Shown: positions 23,935-36,145, numbered from the stretch's first letter. The stretch is DNA of 64,000 nt from Inia geoffrensis (GCA_036417435.1 CM070908.1:47711090-47775089); one strand, 5' to 3'. The notes: generated by a model from the letters alone, not told the origin. Translations and numbers: made by a program.

Positions 23935-24045
23935 GCCAGAACTGTGAATGTTAAATGGGATAAAATATGTAAAACAATTTGCACAGGCACACGTTGTAAA
24001 TATTCAACAAGAAGGTAACACTTATTTGCTATTGTTATTTGCCTT
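23935..24045 (+). mobile_element. MIR SINE 3' fragment
   Basis: gggataaaatatgtaaaaca, cacaggcacacgttgtaaat and tatttgctattgttattt follow the 3' end of sense MIR. Confidence 0.6.
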
Positions 24046-25145
24046 GAAGAGAGGCTATTTTAATGGAGAGACTTTGTCGTGTGCTTTAAATATTTGAGTG
24101 TTGTGATACCTGTGATGAGAATAGAGTTGAAATCATAGTAATTTTCTATGAGGTCTGTTTCAAAATGACATTGGCTCTGATGGTAAGCACACCATCGACA
24201 CAATTTTCAAGCAGGATTGGAAAGACCCCTGTTATTTAGGTGGACACTTTCATTAAGGGTAAATCTGAGATTCCTTCTAGTGGAAGCTTCTATGATTCTA
24301 CACTATAACCATCAGAGGCTCAAGATGCAAGATCCCTCTCTTAGCTTAAAATGGACTTAATTTGTGTTTGGGGCTAAATTGCGATGTTCTGGCTGGATCC
24401 AGAATTTCTAAAATGAGGATATAAAAGACTATTACAGCTCTGCAATTGCAATGAGGTATGCAACTCCTTCATGATTAACAGAGAAGAGAATTGTTGCTTA
24501 GATACTGACAAGTACAAAATAATAGTAATTTTTTTTCCTTTGTAGAGGTACAGAATTCATTTTAGTTTTAGATATTGAAATTCTAAGTACTGATATCTCC
24601 TCAAGTTAAAAATGAACACTGGGGTCAGTAGCTTACCCACAACTTCCTTATTGGATGATCTATTCTTAAAATGACTGTATATTTCCCATGCTATGACCTT
24701 CCCTGTCACATGTGCATTCTCCATGCCTTCGTTAGGATATTGTGAACGTGCTATGAACATGTTAGAATGGTATAAATGATATTTGCTGTGTATGATTTGT
24801 TTCCCATCCCCAATCCTGCCAGGGGGAGGGACGTGTTATATCTCAAGAGACTCTCTTACCAAGTCCAAGTTTTAAATCAATTAAACTTGTACAGACTCCA
24901 ACATACCATCTTGATATGACCTTGAGCCCTGAAGTACATGGATGAGCGGAATGATCACAGCCAAGTTGGAAAACTGTCTCTGAAAAGAGTAGCTGGTTGA
25001 CAAACATCAGTAGTGACTCAACCAAGGGAAGGGGTGACTTCCTCAAATTGAAAGGGGTCCTGAAAGTAAGACAAACACTGAAACCATATTCCCCAAATTC
25101 ATATTTTCATGCTGCTTTAAGCTATCCAAGGAAGTCACAGCAGAG
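24046..25145. other. No gene or repeat recognised
   Basis: 1.1 kb without recognised elements. Chance ORFs only. Confidence 0.4.
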
Positions 25146-26345
25146 ATGCAGAGCTACTTACTGAGAAGCTCAGGTACTCCCTTTTTATACCATCAGCACT
25201 TTCTTCTCCTCACACTTTCTCTTCAACCTCTTTCCAACTGTCTTCCACTCCACCAGTCACCAAAATTGTTCTGTTCAGGTCACCAAGGACCCACACTTGG
25301 TGACGCCCTACGGCTGTTTTTCATCCTCACCTTCCTTGTCTTCTGCGCGTCATTCAACAGTGTGACGACGCCTTCTCCCTGTGTGGCTTTGGTGACGTTA
25401 CACTCTCCCTGTGCTCTTTCTTCCTGTCCAGCTGTTCCTCCTCAGGACTTTTTCCTGGTTCCTCCTGCTTTACCTAGTATTGGAGGATCACTGACCTTCA
25501 GTTGGTTTCCTCCTCTTTTCTGTCTACACTCTGACTAAGGCTTGAAGTTCCAACTTTAGCCAGTGCTGATCTGTCTCCAGTGAAGAGCTTCTCCTCCGAA
25601 TCCCATTTCAGTGCATGGCTAATAGGTTTCAAACCGGACATGCACAGGAGTCAGGCCTTCCCTTCTCCCACTCACCACCACGTGACCTCATTCATCCCCT
25701 GCCTTCCCATACCATCGCCCACTCAGTTAATAATGCCTGAAACCTGGGAATCATCCTTGAATACTACTTCTCCAGCACCTTTACCACCAGCCAACCAGCA
25801 ATTCCTGTCAATTTATCCTCCAAACGTGTTTCACGCACATCCACCCACTTTCTCCACCTCCACCACCGCACCTGGTATAACTATCAGCATCCCTCACCTT
25901 GTGTGCAGCAGTGGCCTCCTAGCAGTGTTCTCAGCTTCTTTCCTTGGCTCCCCTATGACTCATTCTTGCCCAGTGGTCAAAACTACAATCATACTACAAC
26001 ACCCCCTACTCAAAACTCTTAAGGGGTTCTTACCACTGCTTAACTAAAACCCAGACTCCTTACTGTGGTCTAGAGGTGTTTCACATTCCAACTCTTGGCA
26101 ATGTTTTTAACATCACAGCCATTCTCATTCTTTCTGACTGAGCCTCTGTCACACTGACCTAACACACCAGCCTCTCTTTTGCTGCAGGCCCTTTGCACTT
26201 GCTGTTTCTTCTCTCAGAATTTTCTTTGCCTGGCTCTTTGCATGGCTCACCCCTCCTGCTTCAGTCTCAGCTTAAATACCACCTAATCAGTGATGCTGTG
26301 CTCACTACATTACCTAAGGTTTTATTTGTTTATTTGTTTACTTAT
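25146..26345 (+). mobile_element. Long ancient L2 LINE (ORF2 and 3' region)
   Basis: Sense L2 of the CR1 clade over 1.2 kb. The order matches the L2 reverse-transcriptase and C-terminal region: caccaaggacccacac, a Pro- and Ser-rich stretch with tcctggttcctcctgc, ttctgtctacactctgac, ggaatcatccttgaatacta, aacccagactccttactgtg and ggccctttgcacttgctgtt. Pieces remain open (25146-25538 and 25580-26047) but give no intact RT motif. It ends in a TTTATTTG-like simple repeat at about 26320-26350. A fossil, not a gene. Confidence 0.8.
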
Positions 26346-27034
26346 TTATTTAGACTGGTAGGAAGACAGTTCTTTCCTCTGGGATTTCAGGCACATTTAG
26401 AATAAAACCTGGACGGAATATGAGAAGGAGAACCAACACCAGTATTTGGGAGACAAACTAGATTATGATGAGAATGACCCCATTTGATCACCTCTCCTTG
26501 ATCTTTTAATTTTCTATCAAGAATGATAAATTCTAAAGCCATTGGGGTCTTGCAGGTCACTGAAATGAATGTGATGGGCTATGAGTAGGGCAGTCAGGAG
26601 TGGTACAGCAGTCAGCACACGTCTATGTGAAGGTATCCGAGGGGCAAATTTTAAAATGCTGAACATGAGAAGCTAAGCCTGGCTGAGGGCTGAATTTGGC
26701 CTGTGAGCCACCAGTTTAAGATCCATACCTAGATGTCTCTCATTTGTTGAGTAAGTCAGAGCATTCCTAGTTCTATAAGCATCAATTTTATGTGCTTCTA
26801 TATGTACATTACTAAAAAATAATATATAGTCATAAATAAAACAGTCTAGAACCACATATTCTTTACTTGCCCTTTAGACATTTTTCTCTTTTTCTATCTA
26901 TGCTTTTGAAGTACTACAAATTATAATGTTATATACGTATATTTACCTAACTTAGTTTCCAGTCAAAGCACTTGGAGGTGACCCTGAAGGGCACCGTGGA
27001 AAGATCTGAAGCACGGGGGAGATCATTTTGTGTT
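26346..27034. other. No gene or repeat recognised
   Basis: Unassigned. 26690-26750 includes ggcctgtgagccaccagttt, which may be repeat debris. Confidence 0.4.
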
Positions 27035-27240
27035 TTAGATCACCACATCTGTGTTTTGCAAAAATCACTCCAGAACAGTGTGGAGTAGGGTAAGAAGTAG
27101 AGGAAGTAGGGACAGTGGTTAGTAACTATTGCAGTAATTTAGATGAGAACTGATAATGGCAAAGACAGTGAGTTTGGAGAGATGGAGAAGAAATATTCAA
27201 AGTAGAAAATCCAGGTTAAGAAAAGCTACAGCAGACGTGT
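27035..27240 (-). mobile_element. L2 LINE fragment (antisense)
   Basis: aatcactccagaacagtgtg, actattgcagtaatttagat and ggagagatggagaagaaata mirror the L2 region that in sense reads caccaccatc-gcctgg-ttattgcaatag. Confidence 0.6.
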
Positions 27241-27574
27241 ATAAAAGTTTTAAGTTTCCTAACGGTCATGGAAAAACAGGAAAAGAAAGATGTTAGTTCA
27301 TAATAATCACCTAGTAAAATACTGTATACCAGTCACGACCAAAATTTTTCTTGAACTCCAAGAGGAACACATCAAGAATACAACCCTGCAAAGAACACTG
27401 TGCATGAATATGGCTGTATCTTATCTCAGCCTTTGATGAAAGACAAGGGTAAAATATTAATTCATAATTCAATTTTAGCATCTCTATAAGGAGTTAAAAT
27501 AATACCACATAGATGTTATTTTCTTATGACCACTACTATGGAGAGAGAACTTTAAAAATCTAGGAGATAAATTG
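27241..27574. other. No gene or repeat recognised
   Basis: Short unassigned stretch before the minus-strand L1. Confidence 0.4.
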
Positions 27575-27588
27575 ACAGCATGTCTCTT

Positions 27589-28160
27589 TTTTTTTAATAT
27601 TTTAATTTTATTGGAGTATAGTTGATTTATAGTGTTGTGTTAGTTCAGGTGTACAGCAAAGTGATTCAGTTATACATATACATATATTCATTCTTTTTCA
27701 GATTCTTTTCTCATATAGGTCATCACAGAATATTGAGTAGAGTTCCCTGTGCTATACAGCAGGTCCTTGTTGGTTATCTATCTTATATATAGTAGTGTGT
27801 GTGTATGTGAATCCCAAGCTCCTGATTTATCCCTCCCCATAACGTTTCCCCTTTGGTAACCATAAGTTTGTTTTTGATATCTGTAAGTCTGCTTCTGTTT
27901 GTAAATAAGTTCATTTGTATCTTTTTTTAAATTAGATTCCACATATGAGTGATATAATATATTTGTCTTTCTCTGTCTGTCTTACTTCACTTAAGTATGA
28001 TAATTTCTAGGTCCATCCATGTTGCTGCAAATGGCATTATCTCATTCTTTTTTATGGCTGAGTAATATTCCATTGTATATATGTACCACATCGTCATTAT
28101 CCATTCAACTGTCTATGGACGTTTAGGTTGCTTCCATGTCTTGGCTATTGTAAATAGTGA
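27589..28160 (-). mobile_element. 5'-truncated L1 (antisense)
   Basis: Reverse complement of the same 3' region as 11913-12539: poly(T) head, tgtacagcaaagtgattcag, ttccctgtgctatacagcag, tttatggctgagtaatattc and the ORF2 end. Flanked by an imperfect duplication, acagcatgtctctt (27575-27588) and acaggctgtctctt (28161-28174). Confidence 0.9.
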
Positions 28161-28181
28161 ACAGGCTGTCTCTTAAACCAT

Positions 28182-28405
28182 GTTTTTCAAACTTCAGATT
28201 ATGACCTACTAAGGATTGTGAAATCAGTACACTAGGTCAGAAACAGCACTTTTAAAAATGAAACAATAAATTTGAATACAAAATAGGATATTTTTACTTA
28301 GCAAGGGCAAGTGCTAGAACACAAAACTTGTGTGTGTGTGAGTTTGTGTGTACATGTGGCCCAATACATTCTGTACTGCAGGTCATGGTTTGAAAAGCTC
28401 TTCTT
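28182..28405. mobile_element. Possible hAT-type DNA transposon
   Basis: Starts gtttttcaaacttcagatta and ends ggtcatggtttgaaaagc, giving inverted ends ttttcaaac/gtttgaaaa. The internal gattgtgaaatcagtacact and a GT-rich run at 28328-28352 recall a small mammalian DNA transposon. Family not assigned. Confidence 0.5.
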
Positions 28406-29157
28406 TACACAACCCTCCTGTATTGACTCATCTCAGCTGTGATTCTGAGATCACTGTAGGGTGGAGAAGGGAGGAAGATGTCTGGGCTGTTAGATTAAAG
28501 CAGAGTTGCAATCAGTCATCCTTAGGTATGTGATAGGAAACTGATGCCCTCCTGATTCTACCTGAAGTTAACCCAGGTAGTGCCAGCCTCTCTTCACAAA
28601 ATGCTACCAAGGAGATATGGCTGCCAACCCCCCAATCTGTCTGAAGCTGAACCACACCCTGGTGGAAGCTACTGCATTCTGTCCCTTAAAGACTCAATTT
28701 GTCTAAGTCACAAAGCTTGAGTTTGAGCAGGCATGCATCTTGGGCAACACACAAGAGTGTAGAGAGCTATGTGCTGTCTGGTATGGTCAGGACACATCCT
28801 CTATTGTTTCTTTCACTATACTCTCAGAACACTCTACTTACAGAACACTTCACTCTGGTCAACAGATGTGTGGGGACCTGGTGAACTGGAGAGTGTGTGA
28901 CTTTCTAAAGGGGGTTACCCAGACCCAGTTATCTGTGGGAATGGGATCCCAGTGTTTTCAGACCTCCCCAGTTGTCAAGAGATCCAGATATTTGTGTAAA
29001 ATGACTTGTCTTTAAATATTGGCAACATGGTTTTAAAAATTTAATGACGGGCCAAAAAACTCCATGGGCAAGATCTGCTCTCATGGCTCCTGGTTTGCCT
29101 CTTTCCACCTAGATCAGGTTTTTGTGATTGTTTTTCTTTCTTTTTTGTTTTTTGGTC
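28406..29157. other. No gene or repeat recognised
   Basis: Unassigned. Two overlapping chance ORFs at 28699-29015. Confidence 0.4.
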
Positions 29158-29285
29158 AAGAAATGGGAAAAGAATTTGAAAAAGAATGGATACATATATG
29201 TGTATAACTGAATCACTTTGCTGTACACCTGAAACTAACACAACATTGTAAATCAACTATACTCCAATATAAAATAAGAATTTAA
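29158..29285 (+). mobile_element. Very short 5'-truncated L1 (3' end only)
   Basis: About 125 bases of L1 3'UTR: aatttgaaaaagaatggata, ctgaatcactttgctgtaca, cattgtaaatcaactatact and an A-rich tail. A severely truncated insertion. Confidence 0.85.
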
Positions 29286-32074
29286 AAAGAAATCCTTTTC
29301 TTTAATTGAATTTTATGTAGAAGTCCAATAAATAAAACCACCACCAATGAAAGTGCTCCTCTTTGAGAGGTGGGCTGGAGCTGTTTCCATTTGCCTCAGT
29401 CTTTCTAGGTCTGCTCTCATGAGCCCCCAGCTCTAGAAAACAGGGAAACCACAGATCTAAATGTTAAAATATTGTCTTTTTTGAGACAGAATTCTTTTTT
29501 CTTTTTACTTAAATTGGGAATTTGCCAGCAGGTGTCATTACTCTTGAGGCCATTCTTATATTGTAATACTAAGATTATACCATTAACATGTGGAAGGATA
29601 TTTGTCTTTTTTTAATTATTATATACGTTGCGGCAGAAGGGAATACATAGATCATTTAAGTGAGCAGGATTAAATTATTTAGGTACAAGCTATAAATGAA
29701 GATTTCTAGACACAATCCTGTTTTAAGCCATTTTAAATCAGAACTGACACTTTCAAAATCCATTCTGATATTGCTGTATAGATTCAGAAAAACATTTAAA
29801 ATCTGAAAGCTATATCAAAGTCCTATAAGCTGGCCCATAGAGCAACTTGGGATTTCTGTTGGAATAAGGTGAGGTATAAATAAAAGGTCCAGAGATAGCA
29901 CCTGACGATGCGATCAGAAGCTGTTAATAGATCACTTGATATAGAGGAAAGTAGAATTTTTCATAATTAAGTTCCCATTAAAGTGAAGGGAACAGGATGC
30001 TATGCCCCATAGTTATAGGACACTCTGAAAATATTGTTACTTGGCTGTGAGGTAGGGCTGGAATCCAGCCTTTTCTATTCTGAGGCTCTGTTTTGGATTT
30101 TTCCCTTCCACTATGCAAATAACACAAGATTTAAAAGGTATTCATAAAAAACATTTTCTGGTGTCTGACTTAAGATAGCTTTGGCAAAAGCAATAAAAAG
30201 ACCACATATTTTGCTACTAAACAGATTTTACATATAACTTTTGTATAAAATCAGTTGACAGCCTTTGATAGAGGCAGACCAGACTGCTGGATATAAGTGT
30301 AGTAAAGAAAGCATCCTGAAATGTGGGTTGTTTGTTTACTAAATTTCAAGTGCTTAACCTCCTTACCATCCACTCAGTAGGGTGGCAGGAGTAGAAATCA
30401 ACATACATAGAAATATTATTTGTGTTCATTCTCCTACTGTATATTCCACCCTACTTATTGCAGAACTATCTTTTATCTACTTTCCTGAGCACAAACTCCC
30501 TCGAAAAGAAAGCAACTTTTGAACCGAGGTAATGTATCCATATTTTCTCTTTGTTTTCTTGCCCTCTGCCTGTCATTCCTTTTTTTTCTTTTTGCTAACT
30601 TCTATTGAACTCCTGACCTTGGGTAAAGATGCAGCTTTGCATGAATATTTGAAAGCGACTTTTGGTGATTTAGCTGCTAAATGTGTATGATAGAAGTCCA
30701 GCTAAACTTGGAGGCTCTGGGGGGTTTTTAACTCACTGGTGCCAGAAAGCAGACCAGTCTTGGGAAATCCAGCTAATGTCTCCCAGCTGTGCAGGGAAAG
30801 TGTGAACAGCTCTGTCACAAGCGCTGCCTTTCTCTTCTTTTCCAGACAGTATCTTCTACTCAAACCATCACTTCTCATTTGCCATTTGGACATCGGTGAT
30901 GGAGCTTGCTGCTTTATTGCCCACGGAGAAACCAAGTGAGGAGTGTGGGGCCGATCTGGAAGTTTCCCTGGTACAAAAGAAGTTTCAGGCTCAGGCCTGG
31001 TCCTGGAGCAGACACACAGAAGGCTGACAGATTTAGCCTAAAGGTGGCTGGTGGACCAATAGGTAATACAAGGAGAAATGGCCTTTTCTGGAGTCGTTCT
31101 TTCCAGATGAGAAAGTGACATGCCATCACTCGGCCCTGGGAGCAAGCTAGCATTTCTTGGCCAGTTTCCAAAGCAGGTTTGTCAGAAGGCTGGGGCTGTT
31201 GTACAATCAAGAAAGAAGTGACAGAAACACAGGCAGCAAAAGCCTCAGAAACAAATAGTAAATTTTAGCTGTGAGGCAAATATTCCCAACCTTAATGTTT
31301 TATCAGAAAGCAGGCTGATAGCACAATTTGCAGCAAACACTTGGCTGCCCCCCAGCAGCCGTTCCCTCCACCACTTAGACTTACTTAAGAAGATCTTGTC
31401 CACCTTTCCTACTTTAAAGACAGGGAAACTGAGACTCTGATTATTCCTGTGAGCCTCAGCTCCTTTGTTAGTATAATGAGGCATTGTGCTGCATGTTTTT
31501 CCAAGCTTTACAAGGACTATGATTTAAAAATTTCAGTTTGTTTTCATGTCACACTTCCTTTAAATGCCAAATCACAGCAGTTTGAGTCTCTCTCTGTTTG
31601 ATCTCAGGAAATCCAGATGCTGACTCTATTTCTTTCCCCCAGGAACACCCGAGAAGTGCTCAGACCTTCCTAGATCTTCCCTGGTTGTCATTTGCCATTT
31701 CAGCCCCCAACTTACTCTGGACCACAGACCAAGGATTATTCATTGCTGTGCTCTTCTTGCCAATTTTGAGCCAGCTTCTTGCAGGCATCTGTGCTCTCCG
31801 GGACCATGGTATTTTTAACAAAGTCAGCATTATAACTTTTAATGAGAATTTTCTAAGGTCTTGAAGATAGTGCAGTGCAAACCCAGTGCAGAATGTCTAC
31901 GTGATTCTCTCAGTCCTGTGAGTCCCCAGGTCCAGTCTCTCCCCTCTTGCCTCTTTGTTTAGCAGATTAGCATCTTTGCTTGGCTTTCATGTAGTCACAG
32001 TCATGTGACTATGCAAAAGGGACCAGTTTAGTTGTCCCAAAGTGAGAACCTGAAACACATTTACCATACCTAAT
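29286..32074. other. Repeat-poor block of about 2.8 kb
   Basis: No transposable element recognised across 2.8 kb. ORFs at 30702-31210 overlap on both strands and have no known domain. A pyrimidine tract ending in CAG at about 30828-30845 resembles a splice acceptor but I cannot support an exon. Candidate for conserved or unique sequence. Confidence 0.4.
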
Positions 32075-32380
32075 GTGTTAGTTTTGTTTCCCACAGCTGC
32101 TGTAACAAATTACTACAAACTTCGTGGTGCAGAACAACAGGAATTTATTCCCTCACGTTCTGGAGGCCGGAAGTCCAAAATCAGTATCACTGGGCAGAAA
32201 TCAAGGTGTCAACATGGCAGTGCTCCCTCTGGAGGCTCAAGGGGAGAATTGCTTCTGGCAGCTGCCTGCATCCTTGGCTTGTGGCCTCATCCCTCCACTC
32301 TCTGCCTCCAAGGTCACATTGCCACCTCCTCTTCTGTGTGTGTCAAATCTCCCTCAGCCTCTAAGATTTCCACACCAATT
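32075..32380 (-). mobile_element. MaLR (MLT1-type) LTR, antisense
   Basis: Reverse complement of an MLT1-like LTR: cagctgctgtaacaaattac, tctggaggccggaagtccaa, agaaatcaaggtgtcaacat and ctcaaggggagaattgcttc. Non-coding. The open frame 32075-32827 crosses three different elements and is chance. Confidence 0.7.
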
Positions 32381-32627
32381 CCAACATGTGTTTTTTTGTT
32401 TGTTTGTTTGTTTGTTTGTTTTGCTGTACGCGTGCCTCTCACTGTTGTGGCCTCTCCCGTTGTGGAGCACAGCCTCCGGACACACAGACTCAGCGGCCAT
32501 GGCTCACGGGCCCAGCCGCTCCGCAGCATGTGGGATCTTCCCGGACCGGGTCACGAACCCGTGTCCCCTGCACCGGCAGGCGGACTCTCAACCACTGCAC
32601 CACCAGGGAAGCCCAACATGTGTTTTT
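32381..32627. repeat. Target-site duplication around minus-strand SINE
   Basis: ccaacatgtgttttt at 32381-32395 and 32613-32627, perfect. Confidence 0.9.
32396..32612 (-). mobile_element. CHR-type SINE (short subtype, antisense)
   Basis: Read on the minus strand it has the head ggcttccctggtggtgcag, A- and B-boxes and the body cggctgggcccgtgagccat. Its tail is a TTTG/CAAA tetranucleotide run at 32397-32422. Confidence 0.93.
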
Positions 32628-33376
32628 ATTCCACACCACCAAGTACATCTCTAATACCAGGGTGTCCTACAATTCAACTCACCTCTAACACAATCTACCT
32701 GGAGGGAGTGTCAGATCCCACAAGTCAAGGGCTCAGTCCTGCAGGACGGCCATCCTCACCCTTCCCCCAACATCAGACACTAACTGCAAGTCCAGGTGCT
32801 TCTGACTGGCCCCGTCCTTGGGTCTGATTAATTTTTTAGAGCAGCTCAGAAAACTCAGAGAAACATTTTACTTACTAGGTCACCGGTTTATTGTGAAAAG
32901 GTAGAACTCAGGCACAGCCAGATGGAAGAGACACATAGGCAAAGTCTGTGGGAAGGAGCTCGGAGTTTCCCTGCCCTCTGTGAGTGCACCACCCTCCCCA
33001 GACCCCAACATGTTCACAAACAGGGAAGCTGTCTTGGTTTTTTATGGAGGCCTCAATACACAGGTACAACTGATTAAATTATTGGCCACAGGTAATGATT
33101 CACCCATGATTAAATCACCTCCGGCTCCTCTCCCCTCCCCAGAGGTCAGGGGGTGGGACTGAAAGATCCAAACCTCTCATCACTGCGTTGGCTCCACCAG
33201 CAACCATCTCCCATCCTTAGGTGGGAGGGCTTTCCAAAAGTCACTTGTTAACATAGCAAAAGACACCTTTAAAGCTCTCATCACAGGAAATTCCAAGAAT
33301 TTTATTTAGGAGCTCTGTGCCAGGGAGGGCACTAAAGTGAAATATATATTTCCTTTAATAAATTACAATATCACAA
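32628..33376 (-). mobile_element. ERV-type LTR (antisense, family not assigned)
   Basis: The ordered phrases agtgtcagatcccacaagtc, ccgtccttgggtctgattaa, gtttattgtgaaaaggtaga, caggaaattccaagaatttt and attacaatatcacaa match a common mammalian LTR read antisense. On the minus strand it would start TGTGATATTG near 33376. No internal genes attached. Confidence 0.6.
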
Positions 33377-33428
33377 CCTCTCTATCTTAAGTGAACACCT
33401 GTTGTTAATTTTAAGAATTAAAAAATCA

Positions 33429-33660
33429 GGGCTTCCCTGGTGGTGCAGTGGTTGAGAGTCTGCCTGCCGATGCAGGGGATTTGGGTTCGTGCCCCGGTCC
33501 GGGAAGATCCCACATGCCACAGAGCGGCTGGGCCCGTGAGCCATGGCCGCTGAGCCTGCACGTCCGGAGTCTGTGCTCCAAAACGGGAGAGGCCACAGTG
33601 GTGAGAGGCCCGCGTACCGCAAAAAAACAAAAGAGAAATGCAGAAACAAAGAAAAAAAGT
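33429..33660 (+). mobile_element. CHR-type SINE (short subtype)
   Basis: Head ggcttccctggtggtgcag, B-box region ggttcgtgccccggtccg, body cggctgggcccgtgagccat and an A-rich tail. A clear target duplication was not seen. Confidence 0.92.
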
Positions 33661-33739
33661 CCAACAAAACTAAATAATAATAGTTTAGTCATTAAGCAAA
33701 GTGAAGGACTTTAGTTCCTTTTCAAGGGCTATAGATAAT

Positions 33740-34171
33740 ATTCTGAGCCATATCCTGTGAGCTGTCTTATAGAGACTAAAACCAGGTGGAAGAAGTTAAC
33801 TACATCATGACCATGACATAAGCTGCCACAATTCCAAAAGCTGGCCTCAGAGAAACGGGAACAAACCAACCCTGGAACTAAAGACTAACTGCACTTAAAG
33901 CAATCAAGATGATGGTAGTCAGACCATTGGTGGATGACCAATTTCAAGATGAGCGGCAGAGCTGACTGTGCTGTTTCTGCATGTAGGCCCCTCCCTCCAC
34001 CTATAAAAGCTCTTGCCCACTGATTGTCAGTGGGGGGAGTCGGCCTTTGGACAGGAGTCTGCCCCCCACCCTCATTTGCCGACCTCCAAAATAAAGCAAA
34101 CTTTCCTTTCCACCAACCTTGCCTCTTTATTGGCTTTTGAGCGGGGGCAGCTGGACCCACTTTGACTAACA
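33740..34171 (+). repeat. ERV 5' LTR
   Basis: Contains a TATA box (tataaaa, 34002-34008), an AATAAA signal at 34090-34095, a short R-U5 with ctttattggcttttgagcg and a terminal ...taaca (CA end) at 34171. The U3 start is not sharply visible. Shares 33957-34171 with the right LTR. Confidence 0.75.
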
Positions 34172-34176
34172 GATTT

Positions 34177-34194
34177 TGGCTCCCAACGTGAGGC
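34177..34194 (+). promoter_or_regulatory. Retroviral primer binding site, tRNA-Lys1,2-like
   Basis: tggctcccaacgtgaggc, five bases after the LTR end, matches 16 of 18 positions of the lysine-1,2 tRNA primer site used by betaretrovirus-like elements. Comparison is from memory of the standard site. Confidence 0.6.
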
Positions 34195-35928
34195 TGGGAT
34201 CTCGCGATATCTGGCTCCCAGGTTTTCCCAAGCAGTGCGGCCGCCATGATGATGTGCCAGGAAGGCTGTGAGGAGTCCTCTGCTCGTGGCTCACTGGCCC
34301 TGCCCTGAGAGGGGTTTGGTGGGGACATTCCAAGCAGCTGCTGAAACCATTTGTTTCAGGGTTCCTCCCTGTTTCTCCAATGCTCGGCACTGGCTGCCAA
34401 CGTACGCTTTTCCTTGGTGGAACGGAAAGATGCCTCTGGACGAGCTGACGAGCTCCAAGACTGAGTAAATGCACTGGTGTGCGTCCGGAAAACTTCTCTT
34501 TTGAGCATGAGGTGTTATTTGGGCATTTTGCCAATTGGTCCGCCGTGTTTCTGATGTTGAGGACCCTTTGCGAGCACTGGGTGTCATTTGGGTGTATTCC
34601 TAATTGGTTCTGACTTGTGTCTGCTGTCAAGGCCCATTTGTGTTGGGAAGTGTTTGTCTGGGACTCTCTATCAGTCATCCTCTGGAGGGTTTGTGACAGT
34701 TCTGTCTTCGGGTGTGTGAGTGTGTATTGCATTTGTGTGATTGGTATTCTTGTTGCCTTTTGTGAAATGGGAAATTCAGGTTCAATTCGTTAAGAAAAAT
34801 TTTAGCTATAAAACTATGACTAAAGAAAAAGATGATTCTTTTTTTTTTTTTTTAACCAATGTATGGCAATAGTACTCTTTAGACTCTGGAGAAAATTGGT
34901 TAAGATGAAACTCTTTTGAAACTCCAAAACTGGCTCTTTTTGCGTACGCAGTTAGAGAAAGCTAGCTTGATAAAATACTGTTTTCAGAATTCTGACTCTG
35001 AGAGAACAAAAATATGCCTAGGATAAAGCTTGAAGTTAACTTTTATCATGTCTTTAAAATACAAACACAGCCCACTTTGCCTGAGACTTCAGCCTTGGGT
35101 AAATTAGTAAAACTTCAAGCCAAGAAAAAAGAAAAAAGAGAGAGAGGAAAGAGGGCTTAGGTTTATTAAACAACCATCTTGTACCATTAAAGAGAAATTG
35201 TGCTATGAAAAATAATATGTTTTTAGAGGCTATGAAATATGTTCTTAAGTTTGCCAATCAAAAAATGCTGGTATAACAGTTCAATTACTTGTTTCTTGGT
35301 TTTGTTAAGGTTTTCAAGGTTAAAAACTGTAATATGTAAAAATGGTAAGGGAAGCATTTCAGTATATAAAGCAAGTACAATATGTGTTGTCAGCAAGAGA
35401 AGGTATAAAGGTGAGATATTTTTGTTGGGAAAAAAAGGAGAATAATTTTGTCCTAGGGTTGGTTGCTTCTGTATGGGAAAACAAGGGAAAAATTAATATG
35501 GATCCAGAAAGTGCTAAAAGGTTTGTGAAAAAGGAACTTTGAGAAAAGAATTTTGTACATTGTCAGGATTAAAATTGGATTGAGTTTAATTAGGTAAATG
35601 AATTTTGTTATTAACAGTAAATTGATGCAAGACTGAATTTGGTTTTCTCTCTGTGTTAAGAGAACAAAGTTCTCCTGGAATATTGAGCTGTTTTTGATAA
35701 CAGATTGTTTCTTTCTCTAGCTAACTTTGAGTTGTCCAGAGCACCCCTGAGACATCTGAGAGAGAAATATTAGTAAAAAAAATTTTTTTTAATCTAATGG
35801 AAAGCTATTATTTTACTTCTAACCATACTTTTGACTCCAGTGTTCATGATGAAAAAGAATTGTCTAATGAAGTTGTCACAGAGTATAACTACTTATGAGG
35901 TGTATCACTGCTGGCTTGAAGTACATGT
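34195..35928 (+). pseudogene. ERV leader and eroded internal region
   Basis: A leader of about 570 bases runs to an ATG at 34767 that opens a frame beginning Met-Gly-Asn-Ser, a possible gag N-terminus with a myristoylation-type Gly2, but a stop follows after eight codons (34791-34793). Further on only AT-rich sequence with scattered stops is seen. No protease, reverse transcriptase, integrase or envelope motif is recognised. The 188-codon minus-strand frame at 34166-34732 is an antisense shadow of the leader. Confidence 0.55.
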
Positions 35929-36145
35929 CAGAGCTGACTGTGCTGTTTCTGCATGTAGCACCCTCCCTCCGTCTGTAATAGCTCTACCCACTGATTGTCA
36001 ATCTAGGGAGTTGGCCTTTGGACAGGAGTCTGCCCTCCCCTCCCCCAGTTGCTGGCCTCTGAAATAAAGCAAACTTTCCTTTCCACTAACCTTGCCTCTT
36101 TATTGGCTTTTGAGTGGTGAGCAGCCGGACCCACTCTCGGTAACA
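35929..36145 (+). repeat. ERV 3' LTR (5'-truncated)
   Basis: Matches the left LTR from cagagctgactgtgctgttt onward, through AATAAA at 36063-36068 and ctttattggcttttgag, to ...taaca at 36145. The TATA box of the left copy is broken here (gtaatagc). Upstream U3 is absent. Confidence 0.8.

Noticed and set aside
25146..26047. Two consecutive ORFs resembling a gene
   Set aside because: Sequence is L2 LINE fossil. The frames carry no intact catalytic motif.
30846..30935. Possible exon
   Set aside because: The acceptor looks fair but the donor is weak and nothing identifies a protein. Kept only as a finding to test.
32075..32827. 250-codon plus-strand ORF
   Set aside because: It runs through a MaLR LTR, an antisense SINE and another LTR. 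Such a chimera across unrelated repeats is chance.
34166..34732. 188-codon minus-strand ORF
   Set aside because: It lies antisense to the ERV LTR end and leader, overlaps other frames and shows no domain. A shadow frame.
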